Counted from the first letter of the stretch, positions 19,302-29,477 are shown. The stretch: DNA of 64,000 nt from Halocatena marina (GCF_023276375.1 NZ_JALLPK010000004.1:62001-126000); one strand, 5' to 3'. Program-made: numbers and translations. The notes: generated by a model from the sequence alone, not told the origin.

Positions 19302-22300
19302 ATGTCATTAGATGACATCATACCTAGTATTACTCGGCGGAAAGTAATTGCAGCCAGTGCTGCATCGATTGGATCGCTGGTCGGGGCTTCCGGGGCTGCA
19401 CAAAGTCAAGGAGTCTCTCTGTCTACCAAGGACGGACAAAGTGGAAGACACCCAAAAGATAGCGGATACGAAACGACGTTCCTCGACACAGTCTATTTCG
19501 GTGATGCGAGCTCGGAGGGGGATCGCGTCACCGCCACAAAGGCCCCGATCGTCGAAGGGACCCTCAAGACCTCGGCCCGTGCCGTCGCGGGAAAAGGGGG
19601 CAAACTCGAAGTGACACTCGACTGTGATCCGAACAAAGAAACGCTGTTCACCGCACGGATGTGGGGCGGAGATCCATCGGCCACCCGCCTTCGATTCGCT
19701 GTCAACGGTGAATCGATCAGCAGTCAAGCCAGCATAGACAGCCCAGAGCTCCCCGGCCGGTTCTTTTATGAAACGATCATGATCCCAGCCGATCTAACCG
19801 AGGGCAAGAAACACGTGACAGTCACGATCACGGCTGACGGTAAAGGCGCCAGTCACGCCTATTCGGCGTACACACATGCAGAAAACTTCTATGCGCCACC
19901 TCAGAATGAGACTCAAGGTTCACCCCTCGAACCACCCGAGCCCTCCGAGCCCAATTTCGATCGGATGAGATCGAACCTCATCAAGGCTATCGACAAGGGT
20001 ATCGAACACGACAAAGCCCGACAAAACTACGATGACCCAACGAGAAAAGAGTACGGGCTCCAATCGGTGGGGTCACGCAGCGGGGCACTGGCTCCTGGCA
20101 ATTTCCTCAGAGCCTACAAGCTTAAACAATCTCGACACTACGGCGACGAGAAATTACTCGACCGGGCACTCGCCGCCTTCGACGCTCACTGCCGGTATCA
20201 GGGCCATCGCGGCACGCTTGAGATCTTTTGGGGAAAACGAGACTGGATCGGCGGTCCCGATCGATCGGGGATAGGTGGCGGTCTCCCTGGTTTTATGGCG
20301 ACCAATCTGGCACGCTCGTTCTTCGAATTGCAGCCGATTCTCGAAGAGCGACCGGAACTTCTCAAGAAGAAAATCGACAACAATGGCGATGGGAAGAAGA
20401 CCGTCACACGAAGAGAAGCCTATACCCAGTTCTGGCGCGATTATCTCTGGGAGAACATGCTTTTGCGGTTCGGGATCGCTCAGAAAGTGTTCAACCAGAT
20501 CCTCGTCAACGGTTTGAGCATGGTGGCGGCTAACGAGATATTGAAATTCCTGTCGCCTGAGGATACAGCTCCGGATGACATTATTCTGGGACAAATGCGT
20601 GCAAAGACGAGCAACGTCCCGATCGACGACGACATCGTCGATTTCGTCCTTGAGTTGCAGAACCGGAATGCTGGTGAGTACGGACGAGCTCCGGGCTCTA
20701 TTGACGAAGGCCGATACTACGAAAGTCAGCATTGGCACTGGTCAGCTAGCAGGCACTACCATCCAATCACCCCAAAGGGGATCGGTCTCGAGTTTGGTTA
20801 TGATCCGGGGTACGGTTTCGCTGTCTTCCATCATTTCGAGTGGGGCAGTGAATTCGTCGGAGATCATCAGATCAACGACCAATTTCGAACCTTCATGGAC
20901 GGGTATCAACACGTGCTCTATCCCACGTTGTCTCAAAACGGACAGCGTTGGGGTACGGTTACCGCTATCGGATCCCGCAACCCGGGCTCAACCTGGGGAG
21001 ATATCGGAATCCATGGCGTCGGAGCTCCGATATTAGCCTACATTCAGGCTGCGTTGAACTTGGATCACGAACCGTCGAAACGGGTCGTGGGCGAACACTT
21101 CCGTTATCACGACGACTTTGAACGGGAGTTCGAGTTCTCGGACGAAGAAGCTACGTCACTACTCTACCTGTTACTCAAGAAGCTCCCCGACCTGAAGAAC
21201 TGGTGGGAAGAGACGGAACCGACGGATTACCGACTACCGATGGAACGTGCAGGTTCCACCGCGTGGGTCGACGAGATGGTAGGTCTCAGTATGATCGACG
21301 ACGAAGCGGGAACCCACTACCTCTTTGGATGGGCGACGACGAAGGGACAGGGCGAGTGGGACAACCAACCCATGTATCACCGAATTACCGACGAGTATCG
21401 CGCATTCGGTGATGCAAAGACCACGTTCTCTCCCAGTTCTCACGTCGACTCCGGGACGATCGGCCCGTACGAGGTTGCGGTGAACGCTAGTAACCACCGC
21501 GACGTTCGGGTAGCGGGCGGGCCGCGCGCGTATATTCCAAAGAGCGATTCATCGGGTGGGGATGACGGCCCCGTGCTCGATTTGATCAGTGGCGATGGAA
21601 AATTAGCTTCGAAAGATCAGATAATTGATTCGAATGATTCATTGGTTCTCGATCGTCGGCAGAGAGCCAGCCCAGCAAATCCTCGTCCGCAGGCAAAACT
21701 ACGGTCCACGTCAGTCGATGCGGCTACGCGGCGCAAGCACTGGTCATGGAACGTCCCCAAGAACGGTGACGGTACGGGCGTCTACAGTTTGCCGCTTGGT
21801 GAGAGTGCTGAGACTGACCAGGTGGCCTCATATTACGAGGATGCGGCCACCTTGGGGACGGGCCAGCACTCGAATCAAGTCCCGACGTTCTACCGGCCAG
21901 ACAAAGTGGGCGATCGTAACCCAGTGACCGTTAGTACGGAGGATGACGAGGAACTCGCGGTAGAGACTGTCGACGGCTACGTGAACCGCTTGGTCGTCGA
22001 AGAGACTGATCCGAAAGAGAGAGTGATCAAGGCGACTGGTATCCTGCCAACCTTCGAGTCATACGACGACTGGGAAGTCACCAATACTGGCTTTTCGGGA
22101 GCGACAGTGACTACAGATGAGGCGCTGGAGGTACACGTCGAGCAAGGGCAGGACGTTACGCACGACCAGCCGATCACGTTCACACTATCGCTGGATGCAC
22201 CGGTAGAGCGGATCGTATTCACACACGAATCGAGCTGGGATACGACCTCCGATCTCCGCACGGTGTTGGAAACGAGTGAAGGCGAGATCCTCTGGCAGGG

Positions 22301-22586
22301 AACCAAACCCGAAGACGTCGTCTCGCCGAAGGAGTGGAACTATTCGATCCCGACCGACGAGATGGTAAACCTAGAAGGAAACCATGTCACTGATGCAGTG
22401 CACTTCCGGGTTGTGAACACTGCCCCAACGGAGTCTGGTGAGGATAAGTGGTATCGATCAATGACAGCCGGTGGGAGGGCAAATGGAACTGGTACGAAGA
22501 CATCTGTTGACGCGGGCTGGTTCCGACGAATCCGTGATATTCGGATCGAGTACGTGGACGGTACTGCACAGTATCCTCATTCCTGA
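19302..22586 (+). CDS. Large TAT-exported protein of unknown function, paralogue 2
   Basis: 1094 residues from ATG 19302 (TATA box 28 bases upstream). TAT signal PSITRRKVIAASAASIG at 9-25. The N-terminal beta domain carries VYFGDASSEGD and YSAYTHAENFYAPP, matching paralogue 3 closely and paralogue 1 more loosely. The central helical domain shares long stretches with paralogue 3: FDAHCRYQGHRG, IDNNGDGKKTVTRREAYTQF, FLSPEDTAPDDIIL, YPTLSQNGQRWGTV. A beta-rich domain follows (YRLPMERAGSTAWVDEM, IGPYEVAVNAS). The last ~180 residues hold one copy of a C-terminal module ending IEYVDGTAQYP. No catalytic family is recognised; a polysaccharide lyase or hydrolase is the inferred role. Confidence 0.82.
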   Translation: MSLDDIIPSITRRKVIAASAASIGSLVGASGAAQSQGVSLSTKDGQSGRHPKDSGYETTFLDTVYFGDASSEGDRVTATKAPIVEGTLKTSARAVAGKGGKLEVTLDCDPNKETLFTARMWGGDPSATRLRFAVNGESISSQASIDSPELPGRFFYETIMIPADLTEGKKHVTVTITADGKGASHAYSAYTHAENFYAPPQNETQGSPLEPPEPSEPNFDRMRSNLIKAIDKGIEHDKARQNYDDPTRKEYGLQSVGSRSGALAPGNFLRAYKLKQSRHYGDEKLLDRALAAFDAHCRYQGHRGTLEIFWGKRDWIGGPDRSGIGGGLPGFMATNLARSFFELQPILEERPELLKKKIDNNGDGKKTVTRREAYTQFWRDYLWENMLLRFGIAQKVFNQILVNGLSMVAANEILKFLSPEDTAPDDIILGQMRAKTSNVPIDDDIVDFVLELQNRNAGEYGRAPGSIDEGRYYESQHWHWSASRHYHPITPKGIGLEFGYDPGYGFAVFHHFEWGSEFVGDHQINDQFRTFMDGYQHVLYPTLSQNGQRWGTVTAIGSRNPGSTWGDIGIHGVGAPILAYIQAALNLDHEPSKRVVGEHFRYHDDFEREFEFSDEEATSLLYLLLKKLPDLKNWWEETEPTDYRLPMERAGSTAWVDEMVGLSMIDDEAGTHYLFGWATTKGQGEWDNQPMYHRITDEYRAFGDAKTTFSPSSHVDSGTIGPYEVAVNASNHRDVRVAGGPRAYIPKSDSSGGDDGPVLDLISGDGKLASKDQIIDSNDSLVLDRRQRASPANPRPQAKLRSTSVDAATRRKHWSWNVPKNGDGTGVYSLPLGESAETDQVASYYEDAATLGTGQHSNQVPTFYRPDKVGDRNPVTVSTEDDEELAVETVDGYVNRLVVEETDPKERVIKATGILPTFESYDDWEVTNTGFSGATVTTDEALEVHVEQGQDVTHDQPITFTLSLDAPVERIVFTHESSWDTTSDLRTVLETSEGEILWQGTKPEDVVSPKEWNYSIPTDEMVNLEGNHVTDAVHFRVVNTAPTESGEDKWYRSMTAGGRANGTGTKTSVDAGWFRRIRDIRIEYVDGTAQYPHS

Positions 22587-22699
22587 GTATGTCTACCGTC
22601 AATAACTTCTAGAACAGCTATTGACCTCCTCTCTGCAGCTTCCTTTGCTTCGATTTGCTACTGTCGGGTTGAACGCGTTAGTGAGTTTCAGAGAGGTAT

Positions 22700-23785
22700 C
22701 TACCCTCTCGGCCACCCGTTAGCCCGTATGTGCTCCCCGACGTCTCGGAGAATGCGCTCCGATGCAGAGTGTATGGAGCCATCGAACTTTGGCGCAGTGT
22801 TCAATAGGACGTTTGCGTCTCGCGTGGTGGCGTAGGCCAGCAGATCGAGCACCTCCTCACACGATAGCCGGTCTGTCTCAGGAGTGTATCCCCAATCATC
22901 CTCAAGCGTCGCGCAGAACTCCGTAGCTCCCTGCAATTGGCGGGTCCAATTCGCACGGATCTCCGCTTTACGGAGCTCAGACATTCGGCCCCTATCGAGC
23001 CACTGCAGGGCTTCGTCATGGAGTCGCTGTTCTGGCGTGACAAAGTCTTCAGTGCCGGTCGCTCCGTTCTTGTACGCCACCAGACAGTGATCCTGGAGCG
23101 AGCGGACGAGCCCGTACGTCTCATGTACTGGGAACAGATCCGGGCGCTGGTAGTAACTGGAGATCGGATCGAACCAGACGCCTGCAATCGGGCCGTAGTC
23201 GGTCAGGAGTTCTCGGAGCTGTTCGTGGACGAACGCGACGTACTCCCCGTTGTTGTCGCCGGGGTTCCAAGTGTGATGTCCCTCGAACCGCTCGGGTGCG
23301 CGAGCGATTCCCGATTCGTCCGTCGGAAAGGCGGGATGGGTCCAGTCGAGGCCGTATGAGTAGTACAGGAACAATCCGAGCTCTTTCTTTTGGCACTCAT
23401 CGGCAAGTTCCTCCACGAAGTCGCGTTCGGCGGCTGCGTTCGTGCTCTTGAACTCGGACTGGGCTGTGTCCCAGAGCGAAAAACCGTCGTGGTGTCGACA
23501 CACGAACGTTATGTATGCCATTTCGGCGTCGAGAGCGAGGTTAGTAATGGCCGCTGCGTCGAACGACGCAGCGTCGAACTCTGCCATTGTCTTCTTATAT
23601 TCCGGAATAGAGACATCGTCGTTATCGTATAGGTAGGGACAGCTCTCACCGTACTTCGAGAAGAGCCCCCAGTGGAGAAAGAGCCCGTACCGAGCGTTCT
23701 CGAACCACTTCCGGGCGGCTCGCCGAGGATTCTCGTGATATACATTCTGGTATCCAGTGAGATAGGACGGCACTGCTTCTAACAT
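22700..23785 (-). CDS. Alpha-L-fucosidase, glycoside hydrolase family 29
   Basis: 361 residues from ATG 23785; a further 24 upstream codons are possible (ATG 23857), but a TATA-like box 27 bases before 23785 favours the shorter form. GH29 landmarks counted from 23785: WFENARYGLFLHWG (27-40), FVCRHHDGFSLWD (94-106), and the nucleophile Asp in GVWFD (Asp206), with late VLLNTAPKFDGSI. It hydrolyses terminal alpha-L-fucose with retention of configuration. The catalytic domain is complete but there is no C-terminal carbohydrate-binding domain. No signal peptide, so it should act on imported oligosaccharides. It lies between two large TAT paralogues, on the opposite strand. Confidence 0.92.
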   Translation of the reverse strand: MLEAVPSYLTGYQNVYHENPRRAARKWFENARYGLFLHWGLFSKYGESCPYLYDNDDVSIPEYKKTMAEFDAASFDAAAITNLALDAEMAYITFVCRHHDGFSLWDTAQSEFKSTNAAAERDFVEELADECQKKELGLFLYYSYGLDWTHPAFPTDESGIARAPERFEGHHTWNPGDNNGEYVAFVHEQLRELLTDYGPIAGVWFDPISSYYQRPDLFPVHETYGLVRSLQDHCLVAYKNGATGTEDFVTPEQRLHDEALQWLDRGRMSELRKAEIRANWTRQLQGATEFCATLEDDWGYTPETDRLSCEEVLDLLAYATTRDANVLLNTAPKFDGSIHSASERILRDVGEHIRANGWPRG

Positions 23786-23806
23786 GTCAAATAGGAGAAT
23801 TTGGTG

Positions 23807-23815
23807 GCATATAGC
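23807..23815 (-). promoter_or_regulatory. TATA-like box of the fucosidase gene
   Basis: GCATATAGC (+ strand reading) centred ~27 bases from ATG 23785; decides the start choice. Confidence 0.45.
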
Positions 23816-24146
23816 TGTTCTGCTCGGATCAGTTGTGAGTGGATGCTGTCTGTTCACATGATTGCATGTGGGAGATGGGATATCCTACAGTGACGTGGTT
23901 GTGGGACTTGCTGGAGGTCGACTCGTTTTGGAACACTGTTCGCGACACCGATGCGGTTGTACAACTCGTTCAGTGGGTCGCTGTCTCTGCCTTGCGGGCG
24001 TAATAGAGCAGTTATTGGATTTGTTTTACACGTCTCCTCAGACTGATCTCTGCAATAGTAGTATAGTGACGTGAGACGAACAAAAGCTGGATGAGTATAC
24101 GTTCAACCTATAAATACTGTGGCACAATTTGTACAATGGATAAACC
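23816..24146. other. Divergent intergenic region
   Basis: No intact gene. A + strand frame ending at a TAA near 24003 reads YPTVTWLWDLLEVDSFW then DAVVQLVQWVAVSALRA; it looks like the tail of a lost gene but I cannot name the family. Confidence 0.3.
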
Positions 24147-24156
24147 ATATATATTA
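24147..24156 (+). promoter_or_regulatory. TATA box of large TAT paralogue 3
   Basis: CATATATATT centred 27 bases before ATG 24179; supports that start and a leaderless mRNA. Confidence 0.55.
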
Positions 24157-24178
24157 TGTATGCACAAGGTTAATTGCG

Positions 24179-27100
24179 ATGTCAGAGAAGGATGCGATTG
24201 GGAAGTTAAATCGACGAACAGTATTAGGGACAATGGTCGGCTCAGTCGCTGGAATGGTCGGATTCTCTGGAATGATGGTTGATTCCAGAGGCTCACCGCC
24301 GGATAATGCCGGACCGCCTAGGGATAATACCGAGACTGAATTCCTCGATAAGGTGTATTTCGGGGACGACTCATCGGAGGGGAACCGAGTCCAAGCTACG
24401 AACTCGCCCGTTATTGAGGAGGGCTCCGGTACTCGCGCCCGGAGTATCAACGCCTCGGACGGCGACCTCTCAGTGACCCTGTCGGTGGATCCGGACGTCC
24501 AGAATTTGATGACGCTCCGTCTATGGGGTGGCGCCGTTAAGACAGTCATTGAGTCTGTCGACGGGCAGGAACTCAAGATGGCAGCGCGCCGGTTACGCTT
24601 CCACATCAATGGCGACGAATTGCGAACATCGGATAATTTCCTAAGCGAGAGTCCGATTAATCCCAAACGGTTCTTTTACGAGACGATCGCAATCCCTCAG
24701 GAGTACACCAACGGGAAAAACAAGGTAACGGTCTCGATTGGGTCAATCGGGACGGTGGGTGGCAGCTACGAGGATGTAGGGGGAACCCCACCCGAGGAAA
24801 TTCCGGGTGACCCCTACAGTCGAGGGGTCTACGCCGCGTACACGCATACGGCGAACTTCTTCACCCCGCCGGCCAACGAACAACAGGGGACCCCGATTTC
24901 ACCACCCGAGCCAAGCGAGCCTGAGTTTGACGTAATAAAGAGCAACATCGAGAAGGCTTTGGACAACGGTGTCGACGAGTTGCTCACCCGACAAATGTAT
25001 GGACCGGATTTCGAAGATGCGGCCGACAACGGTAAATTGCCGGCAAAGGTCCGCGGGCTCTTCCACTGGCAGGGTCTTGAATCAGTGCTTGAGAATCCTG
25101 ACGAGTGGGAGGATCGCCTCACTGGATCCGCAAACGCACGGGGGCACGCACAATCTCCGGGAGTATTCGCACGGGCGTACAAGCAAGCGGGCTCGAAACA
25201 TCAGGGCAACGAAGAACTTATCGACCGTACCGTTGCCGCACTGGACGGCTACTGCCGCTACCAGGGGCCGATGGGTCACTTGGAGATCGGTGGAGGCAAG
25301 CGCGGTTGGCTCGGAGGGCCCGACAGGGACGCTCCCCCTACGGGTGGTGGTGGCCTGCCCGGCTTCTTCGCAAGGGGTCTGGCCAACTCATTCTTGGAGC
25401 TCAGACCCATTCTCGAAGAGCGTGGCCTCTACGACGAGAAAATCGATAACAATGGCGACGGGCAGAAGGGAGTCACGCGCAAGGAAGCGTACACGAAGTT
25501 GTTTCGGGACTACCTTTGGAAGAACGCCCTGCCACGCCACTCCATGCGTGCTGGCAACGCCAACAATCAGGCCGTCGCCACCACACATAGCATGCTGCGA
25601 GTCAACGAGTGTCTGAAGTATCTCTCACCAGAGGATACCGCTGACGAGGAGATTCTGCTCAAGATAATTCGTCACAAGATGGGTGAGCTACCCATCGATC
25701 AGGACATCATCGATTATGTCCACGAAAACACTTGGAACGATGACTTCGATGGCTTCCGAGAGCATAATCGGAATAAGTACGGCATCTCTCCAGAGGGTAT
25801 CACCAACGAACAAGGCTACAGCTCTGGGTATGGGGTCACTCACCCGCTAATTTACTTCGCCGAAATCGGTCGGCAGACGAACGATAAAAAAATCGAAGCC
25901 CTCATTCGGAACTACTTCGACGGGACTATCAATCACTTCATCTATCCAACACTCGAGCAGAACGGGAACCGCTGGAGCACGGTCTCTGGGATCGGCGGAC
26001 GCGGAAAAGCGAACGCTTTCACTGAAAACAATTGGTATCAAACGCTGTACGCCGCGAAAGAACTGGGCCATCCGGCTGCGAAGAAGATTCTCTACGAGGC
26101 ATTACGGTACGGTGACGATCTCAACTCGTTGAGTCTCGGCCCTGACGATCGGATGCACCTCTCAGGCAAGGTGAAGAAGTGGTTCCGATTGCATGGCCGG
26201 CTGTCAGACCTCAAAGTGTTCTATAATAACCGTGAGTCTGTAGAGTACAACCTCCCAACTGAGCGCGACGGGCCGTATACGTTTACCGACGAGTGGATGG
26301 GGCCGGTGATGATCAAGGATAATCGTGGAGCTCTGTACGTCCAAGAGAACGGTGAAGCGGATTTTGCAAGCTACGAGCGAATTACCGACGAGTACATTGT
26401 GATAGGACGCGTATACAGCAATCAGTGTCAAACCTCACGGGTTCGTACGTACGAGATCGGCCCCTACGAGATTGCGATGAATCGCAGCAATACGATCGAC
26501 TATTACGAGAAGGGCGGTCCACGCGTCCACGAACCGCGGTTCGACGGGCGGAGTGCGATGGACATGGCGAGTGGCGAGGGTATCTCCTCGAAAGTCGATC
26601 ATATCATCGACACGGCGGATTCCCTCATCCTCGACACAAGCAAAGATCCACCGGCGACTCAACCCCGAGCTGAGCCGTCGATCGAGTCAACTGGTATCGA
26701 CCAGAGAATGCGAACGAAATCTTGGACTTGGGAAGTGCCACAGGATGGCGGTGGTCACAATGTGGTGAGTTTACCCGTTGACGACAGTCCGACGACCGAT
26801 AAGGTCGCAACCTACTACAAGGCGTCAGGCGACGTTCATCCCGTGTCGGCGTTTGCAATCGACGACAGCTCGAACAGGGAACTCGAGGTTCTCAATTTGG
26901 ACCTATGCGATCTTGAGTTGGTACTCACAGGAACCGAAACCGGAGACACTGAGATCAAGGGCGAGGGAATGCTTCCAACGTTCGAGAATGGCTACAACGG
27001 CTGGTCGGTCGGGGATGATCGTTTCCCAAGCTCGACGGCTACGATCGATGGTTCTCTGGAAGTATCGGTCGACAGTCGCCGCTACTTCGACTTTGCCCAG

Positions 27101-27847
27101 CCAACTAACTTCGTCCTCCCGGTTGATAAGACAGTCCAGCGGGTAATCTTCCTCCATGAAGTGAACGGTCTTCCCGAACGAATCGGACTATCGCTTGAGA
27201 ACAGCGACAGCGAGACGCTCTGGGAGGGTGGAAACTCCAACCAGGCTGTCGTGATCGACGACGTCAACGAGGATACCCTACTGACGTTCAAAGTCATCAA
27301 CGAAACCACACCAACGATCATCTATCCCGACTGGTTCCAGCGTGTCACCGGCCTTCGGATCGAGTACTCGGACGGGACTGCGCAGTATCCCAACGTCAAT
27401 ACCAACACACACTCGACGTTCGGCGACTGGTCGGTGAACAATCCAGCAGATGATTATGAAAAATTCCCAGACACCGAACTCACGACGAATAATGCGCTAC
27501 GTGCTGAGGTTACTAGTCATCACCATTTCGATCGGAACTCCAAGGCACGATTCACATTTGCTCCCGACAAGACGGTCGACACGGTCATGTTCAACCACGA
27601 GTTCGAGGGGTCCGAGGAGAGTATGTATCTTGCACTCACCGACGGATCTGGGCAGACACTGTGGGAACTAGACGACGGCGGCAACCAGTTCGTCGTGATC
27701 GAGAATCTCGGAGTGTCAGATGAATTACGCTTAGATATTCACAATAGGAGCAGTCCCACGACCATCCACGAGACATGGTATCACCATATCGACAACGTGA
27801 TGGTGAAATATGAGGATGGCTCTGTGAGTCACTGGCTAACGGGTTAA
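24179..27847 (+). CDS. Large TAT-exported protein of unknown function, paralogue 3
   Basis: 1222 residues from ATG 24179. TAT signal KLNRRTVLGTMVGSVAGMVG at 9-28. N-terminal beta domain with VYFGDDSSEGN and YAAYTHTANFFTPPANEQQG. The helical central domain is very like paralogue 2 (LDGYCRYQGPMGHLE, IDNNGDGQKGVTRKEAYTKL, YLSPEDTADEEILL, YPTLEQNGNRWSTV) but with an extra ~30 residues around the first helix pair. The beta domain has YNLPTERDGPYTFTDEW and IGPYEIAMN. The C-terminus carries two tandem copies of a ~130-residue beta module (first ends IEYSDGTAQYP, second VKYEDGSVSHW), probably glycan-binding. Acts outside the cell; enzymatic function is inferred, not shown. Confidence 0.82.
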   Translation: MSEKDAIGKLNRRTVLGTMVGSVAGMVGFSGMMVDSRGSPPDNAGPPRDNTETEFLDKVYFGDDSSEGNRVQATNSPVIEEGSGTRARSINASDGDLSVTLSVDPDVQNLMTLRLWGGAVKTVIESVDGQELKMAARRLRFHINGDELRTSDNFLSESPINPKRFFYETIAIPQEYTNGKNKVTVSIGSIGTVGGSYEDVGGTPPEEIPGDPYSRGVYAAYTHTANFFTPPANEQQGTPISPPEPSEPEFDVIKSNIEKALDNGVDELLTRQMYGPDFEDAADNGKLPAKVRGLFHWQGLESVLENPDEWEDRLTGSANARGHAQSPGVFARAYKQAGSKHQGNEELIDRTVAALDGYCRYQGPMGHLEIGGGKRGWLGGPDRDAPPTGGGGLPGFFARGLANSFLELRPILEERGLYDEKIDNNGDGQKGVTRKEAYTKLFRDYLWKNALPRHSMRAGNANNQAVATTHSMLRVNECLKYLSPEDTADEEILLKIIRHKMGELPIDQDIIDYVHENTWNDDFDGFREHNRNKYGISPEGITNEQGYSSGYGVTHPLIYFAEIGRQTNDKKIEALIRNYFDGTINHFIYPTLEQNGNRWSTVSGIGGRGKANAFTENNWYQTLYAAKELGHPAAKKILYEALRYGDDLNSLSLGPDDRMHLSGKVKKWFRLHGRLSDLKVFYNNRESVEYNLPTERDGPYTFTDEWMGPVMIKDNRGALYVQENGEADFASYERITDEYIVIGRVYSNQCQTSRVRTYEIGPYEIAMNRSNTIDYYEKGGPRVHEPRFDGRSAMDMASGEGISSKVDHIIDTADSLILDTSKDPPATQPRAEPSIESTGIDQRMRTKSWTWEVPQDGGGHNVVSLPVDDSPTTDKVATYYKASGDVHPVSAFAIDDSSNRELEVLNLDLCDLELVLTGTETGDTEIKGEGMLPTFENGYNGWSVGDDRFPSSTATIDGSLEVSVDSRRYFDFAQPTNFVLPVDKTVQRVIFLHEVNGLPERIGLSLENSDSETLWEGGNSNQAVVIDDVNEDTLLTFKVINETTPTIIYPDWFQRVTGLRIEYSDGTAQYPNVNTNTHSTFGDWSVNNPADDYEKFPDTELTTNNALRAEVTSHHHFDRNSKARFTFAPDKTVDTVMFNHEFEGSEESMYLALTDGSGQTLWELDDGGNQFVVIENLGVSDELRLDIHNRSSPTTIHETWYHHIDNVMVKYEDGSVSHWLTG

Positions 27848-28241
27848 GGCGTCCGTTGACACCATCAGTCAACACTCCATGATCACACTGATCGGGTGGA
27901 TTTTTGATGTCATCTCCGTCGTCATTCCCGAAATGAGAGATCACATGATATGATGTGAAAACGTATTAATTTCTGGTCAGGCCAGTGTGGAACATCTGAA
28001 ACCGTGGGTGAGTGGCGCTGCACGCCATCACTGCCGATGATGACTCGATGCCGGAGACTGCCGCCGCTCATTTGGAGACGGTCAACCTCTGTGGTTCTCG
28101 GAGCGAATCCTTTCAGGTCGGCCATGACGGCCCGGTGGACGTTTTGGGGTATTCCTACGGCGGTGACGTATACGCGAACCTAGATCAGTCGATACTGTCC
28201 CTTCGGAAAATGAAGTAACGGCTGGAGGACCATCCCTCTAC
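27848..28241. other. Intergenic between convergent genes
   Basis: Nearly 400 bases. Open frames of 60-70 codons exist on both strands, but none has a recognisable family; possibly decayed coding sequence. Confidence 0.3.
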
Positions 28242-29321
28242 CTACCGCGGAACGCGGTCCGCCCGGTCGGGGAACTCTGGGAACTCGGCGTGCGGTTCCT
28301 GTTGGTACCAGTACGCCACCCCCGAGACGTCATAGGAGCGTTCGCGGTGACCATCAGAGGACGCGCTGATCTGCTGGACAGTCACTTTGAGGTCCTCGCG
28401 GAACCGGATCGGGTCGGGGATATGAAACCGGTACATGCCGTTGTAGGTCTCGTCGCCAGCGTGGGGTCCGTACTCTGGAAGAATATAGCCCAAATACGGC
28501 GTCGAGAAGGTGTCGACCTTGTCGCGAGTTTCTCTGTGGGACTCGCCGTCCCAGAAGCAGTGCGACCCTCCGACGTAGTCCTCGGTGCCTGTCCCACAGA
28601 TCGTTGGGTACTCCTCGTCGCCGTCGATGTAGAACTTGACCTCGCCCTCGCCCCACCAGTGGCGGTCGATAGCCGGCCAGGCAAGGTACGTCCCCACGTA
28701 GTGACCGTTGCCTTCGACCCTATCGACGATGGTGAAGTCCTCGGTAGGAGTAGTAGGATTCTCCCTGCGCCACTGTGCGTGGAAGTACGGCGTCTCCGGA
28801 GAGACGTCGTTCAGGGCGTAGTCGATCGTGAAGTAGATCAATACGTCCTCGGGATGGTCGTTGTCGATTTCGATTCGGGCGCCCTCGGCGAACGGCATCC
28901 GAAAGTAGGAGTTGAACCCCGCGTACGGCACCGTGACGATCGGTTCAGACTCGATCTTATGGAGCATCCCGTGGCCGTTACAGAAGAAGTCTCCCAAGGG
29001 GGCCTCGACGGAAGGGTCGTCCTCGGCGTCCCAGTACATTCGGATGGCCAGATCGCGGAGGATCCAATCGCCCGGGGTGTCCTCACCGCGTATCTCACCG
29101 ATCGTGAGCCAGATGTGCCGGATCACACCCGGGTCGTCGATGTCGGCGATTGTAGTTGTCTCTCCCGCGGGCAGTGTCATCGTCGGACGTCCCTTCCGGC
29201 CGGGGCCCAGTTCGCTCTCGGCCTGACCGCCGGCTCCGACTGCTCCATCCGGGTTCTCGGGCGAGATACAACGACTCCGCTCGTCGCGCAATTCGAGCAA
29301 GCTATCGAGGCTGTGATTCAT
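28242..29321 (-). CDS. GH172-family (DUF2961) glycoside hydrolase
   Basis: 359 residues spanning the DUF2961 jelly-roll domain. Visible: IRHIWLTIGE (~68-76), LRMYWD-type strand LAIRMYWDAE, PLGDFFCNGHG (~109-118), AGFNSYFRMPF (~134-144), WWGEGEVKFYIDGD (222-235) and TICGTGTEDYVGGS (240-253). The Glu residues in GEGE (225/227) and GTGTED (247) are the expected acid/base and nucleophile. Characterised GH172 enzymes act on alpha-D-fructofuranosides and D-arabinofuranosides, but the family is broad and this substrate is unknown. No signal peptide, so cytoplasmic. A longer + strand open frame fully overlaps it but has no family match and is a shadow. Confidence 0.85.
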   Translation of the reverse strand: MNHSLDSLLELRDERSRCISPENPDGAVGAGGQAESELGPGRKGRPTMTLPAGETTTIADIDDPGVIRHIWLTIGEIRGEDTPGDWILRDLAIRMYWDAEDDPSVEAPLGDFFCNGHGMLHKIESEPIVTVPYAGFNSYFRMPFAEGARIEIDNDHPEDVLIYFTIDYALNDVSPETPYFHAQWRRENPTTPTEDFTIVDRVEGNGHYVGTYLAWPAIDRHWWGEGEVKFYIDGDEEYPTICGTGTEDYVGGSHCFWDGESHRETRDKVDTFSTPYLGYILPEYGPHAGDETYNGMYRFHIPDPIRFREDLKVTVQQISASSDGHRERSYDVSGVAYWYQQEPHAEFPEFPDRADRVPR

Positions 29322-29477
29322 TGCTGTGGTTCACCACCGAGACCGACTGAGGTCACCAATAAAGCTTTTCGGGTGGCTCGCTGGCACGTTCTCGTAGTGT
29401 GGTCCCAGTTGCGCACCAGCTGGCGGATGCGGGCTCCCAGACAGACTGCCGAAGCGATCGATGACAGTGTGGAGCGG

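Noticed and set aside
18937..19308. 123-codon minus-strand frame
   Set aside because: It is antisense to the IS6-like transposase fossil, whose translated fragments match a known family.
20154..20738. 194-codon minus-strand frame within paralogue 2
   Set aside because: Shadow of the well-supported TAT paralogue 2; no independent features.
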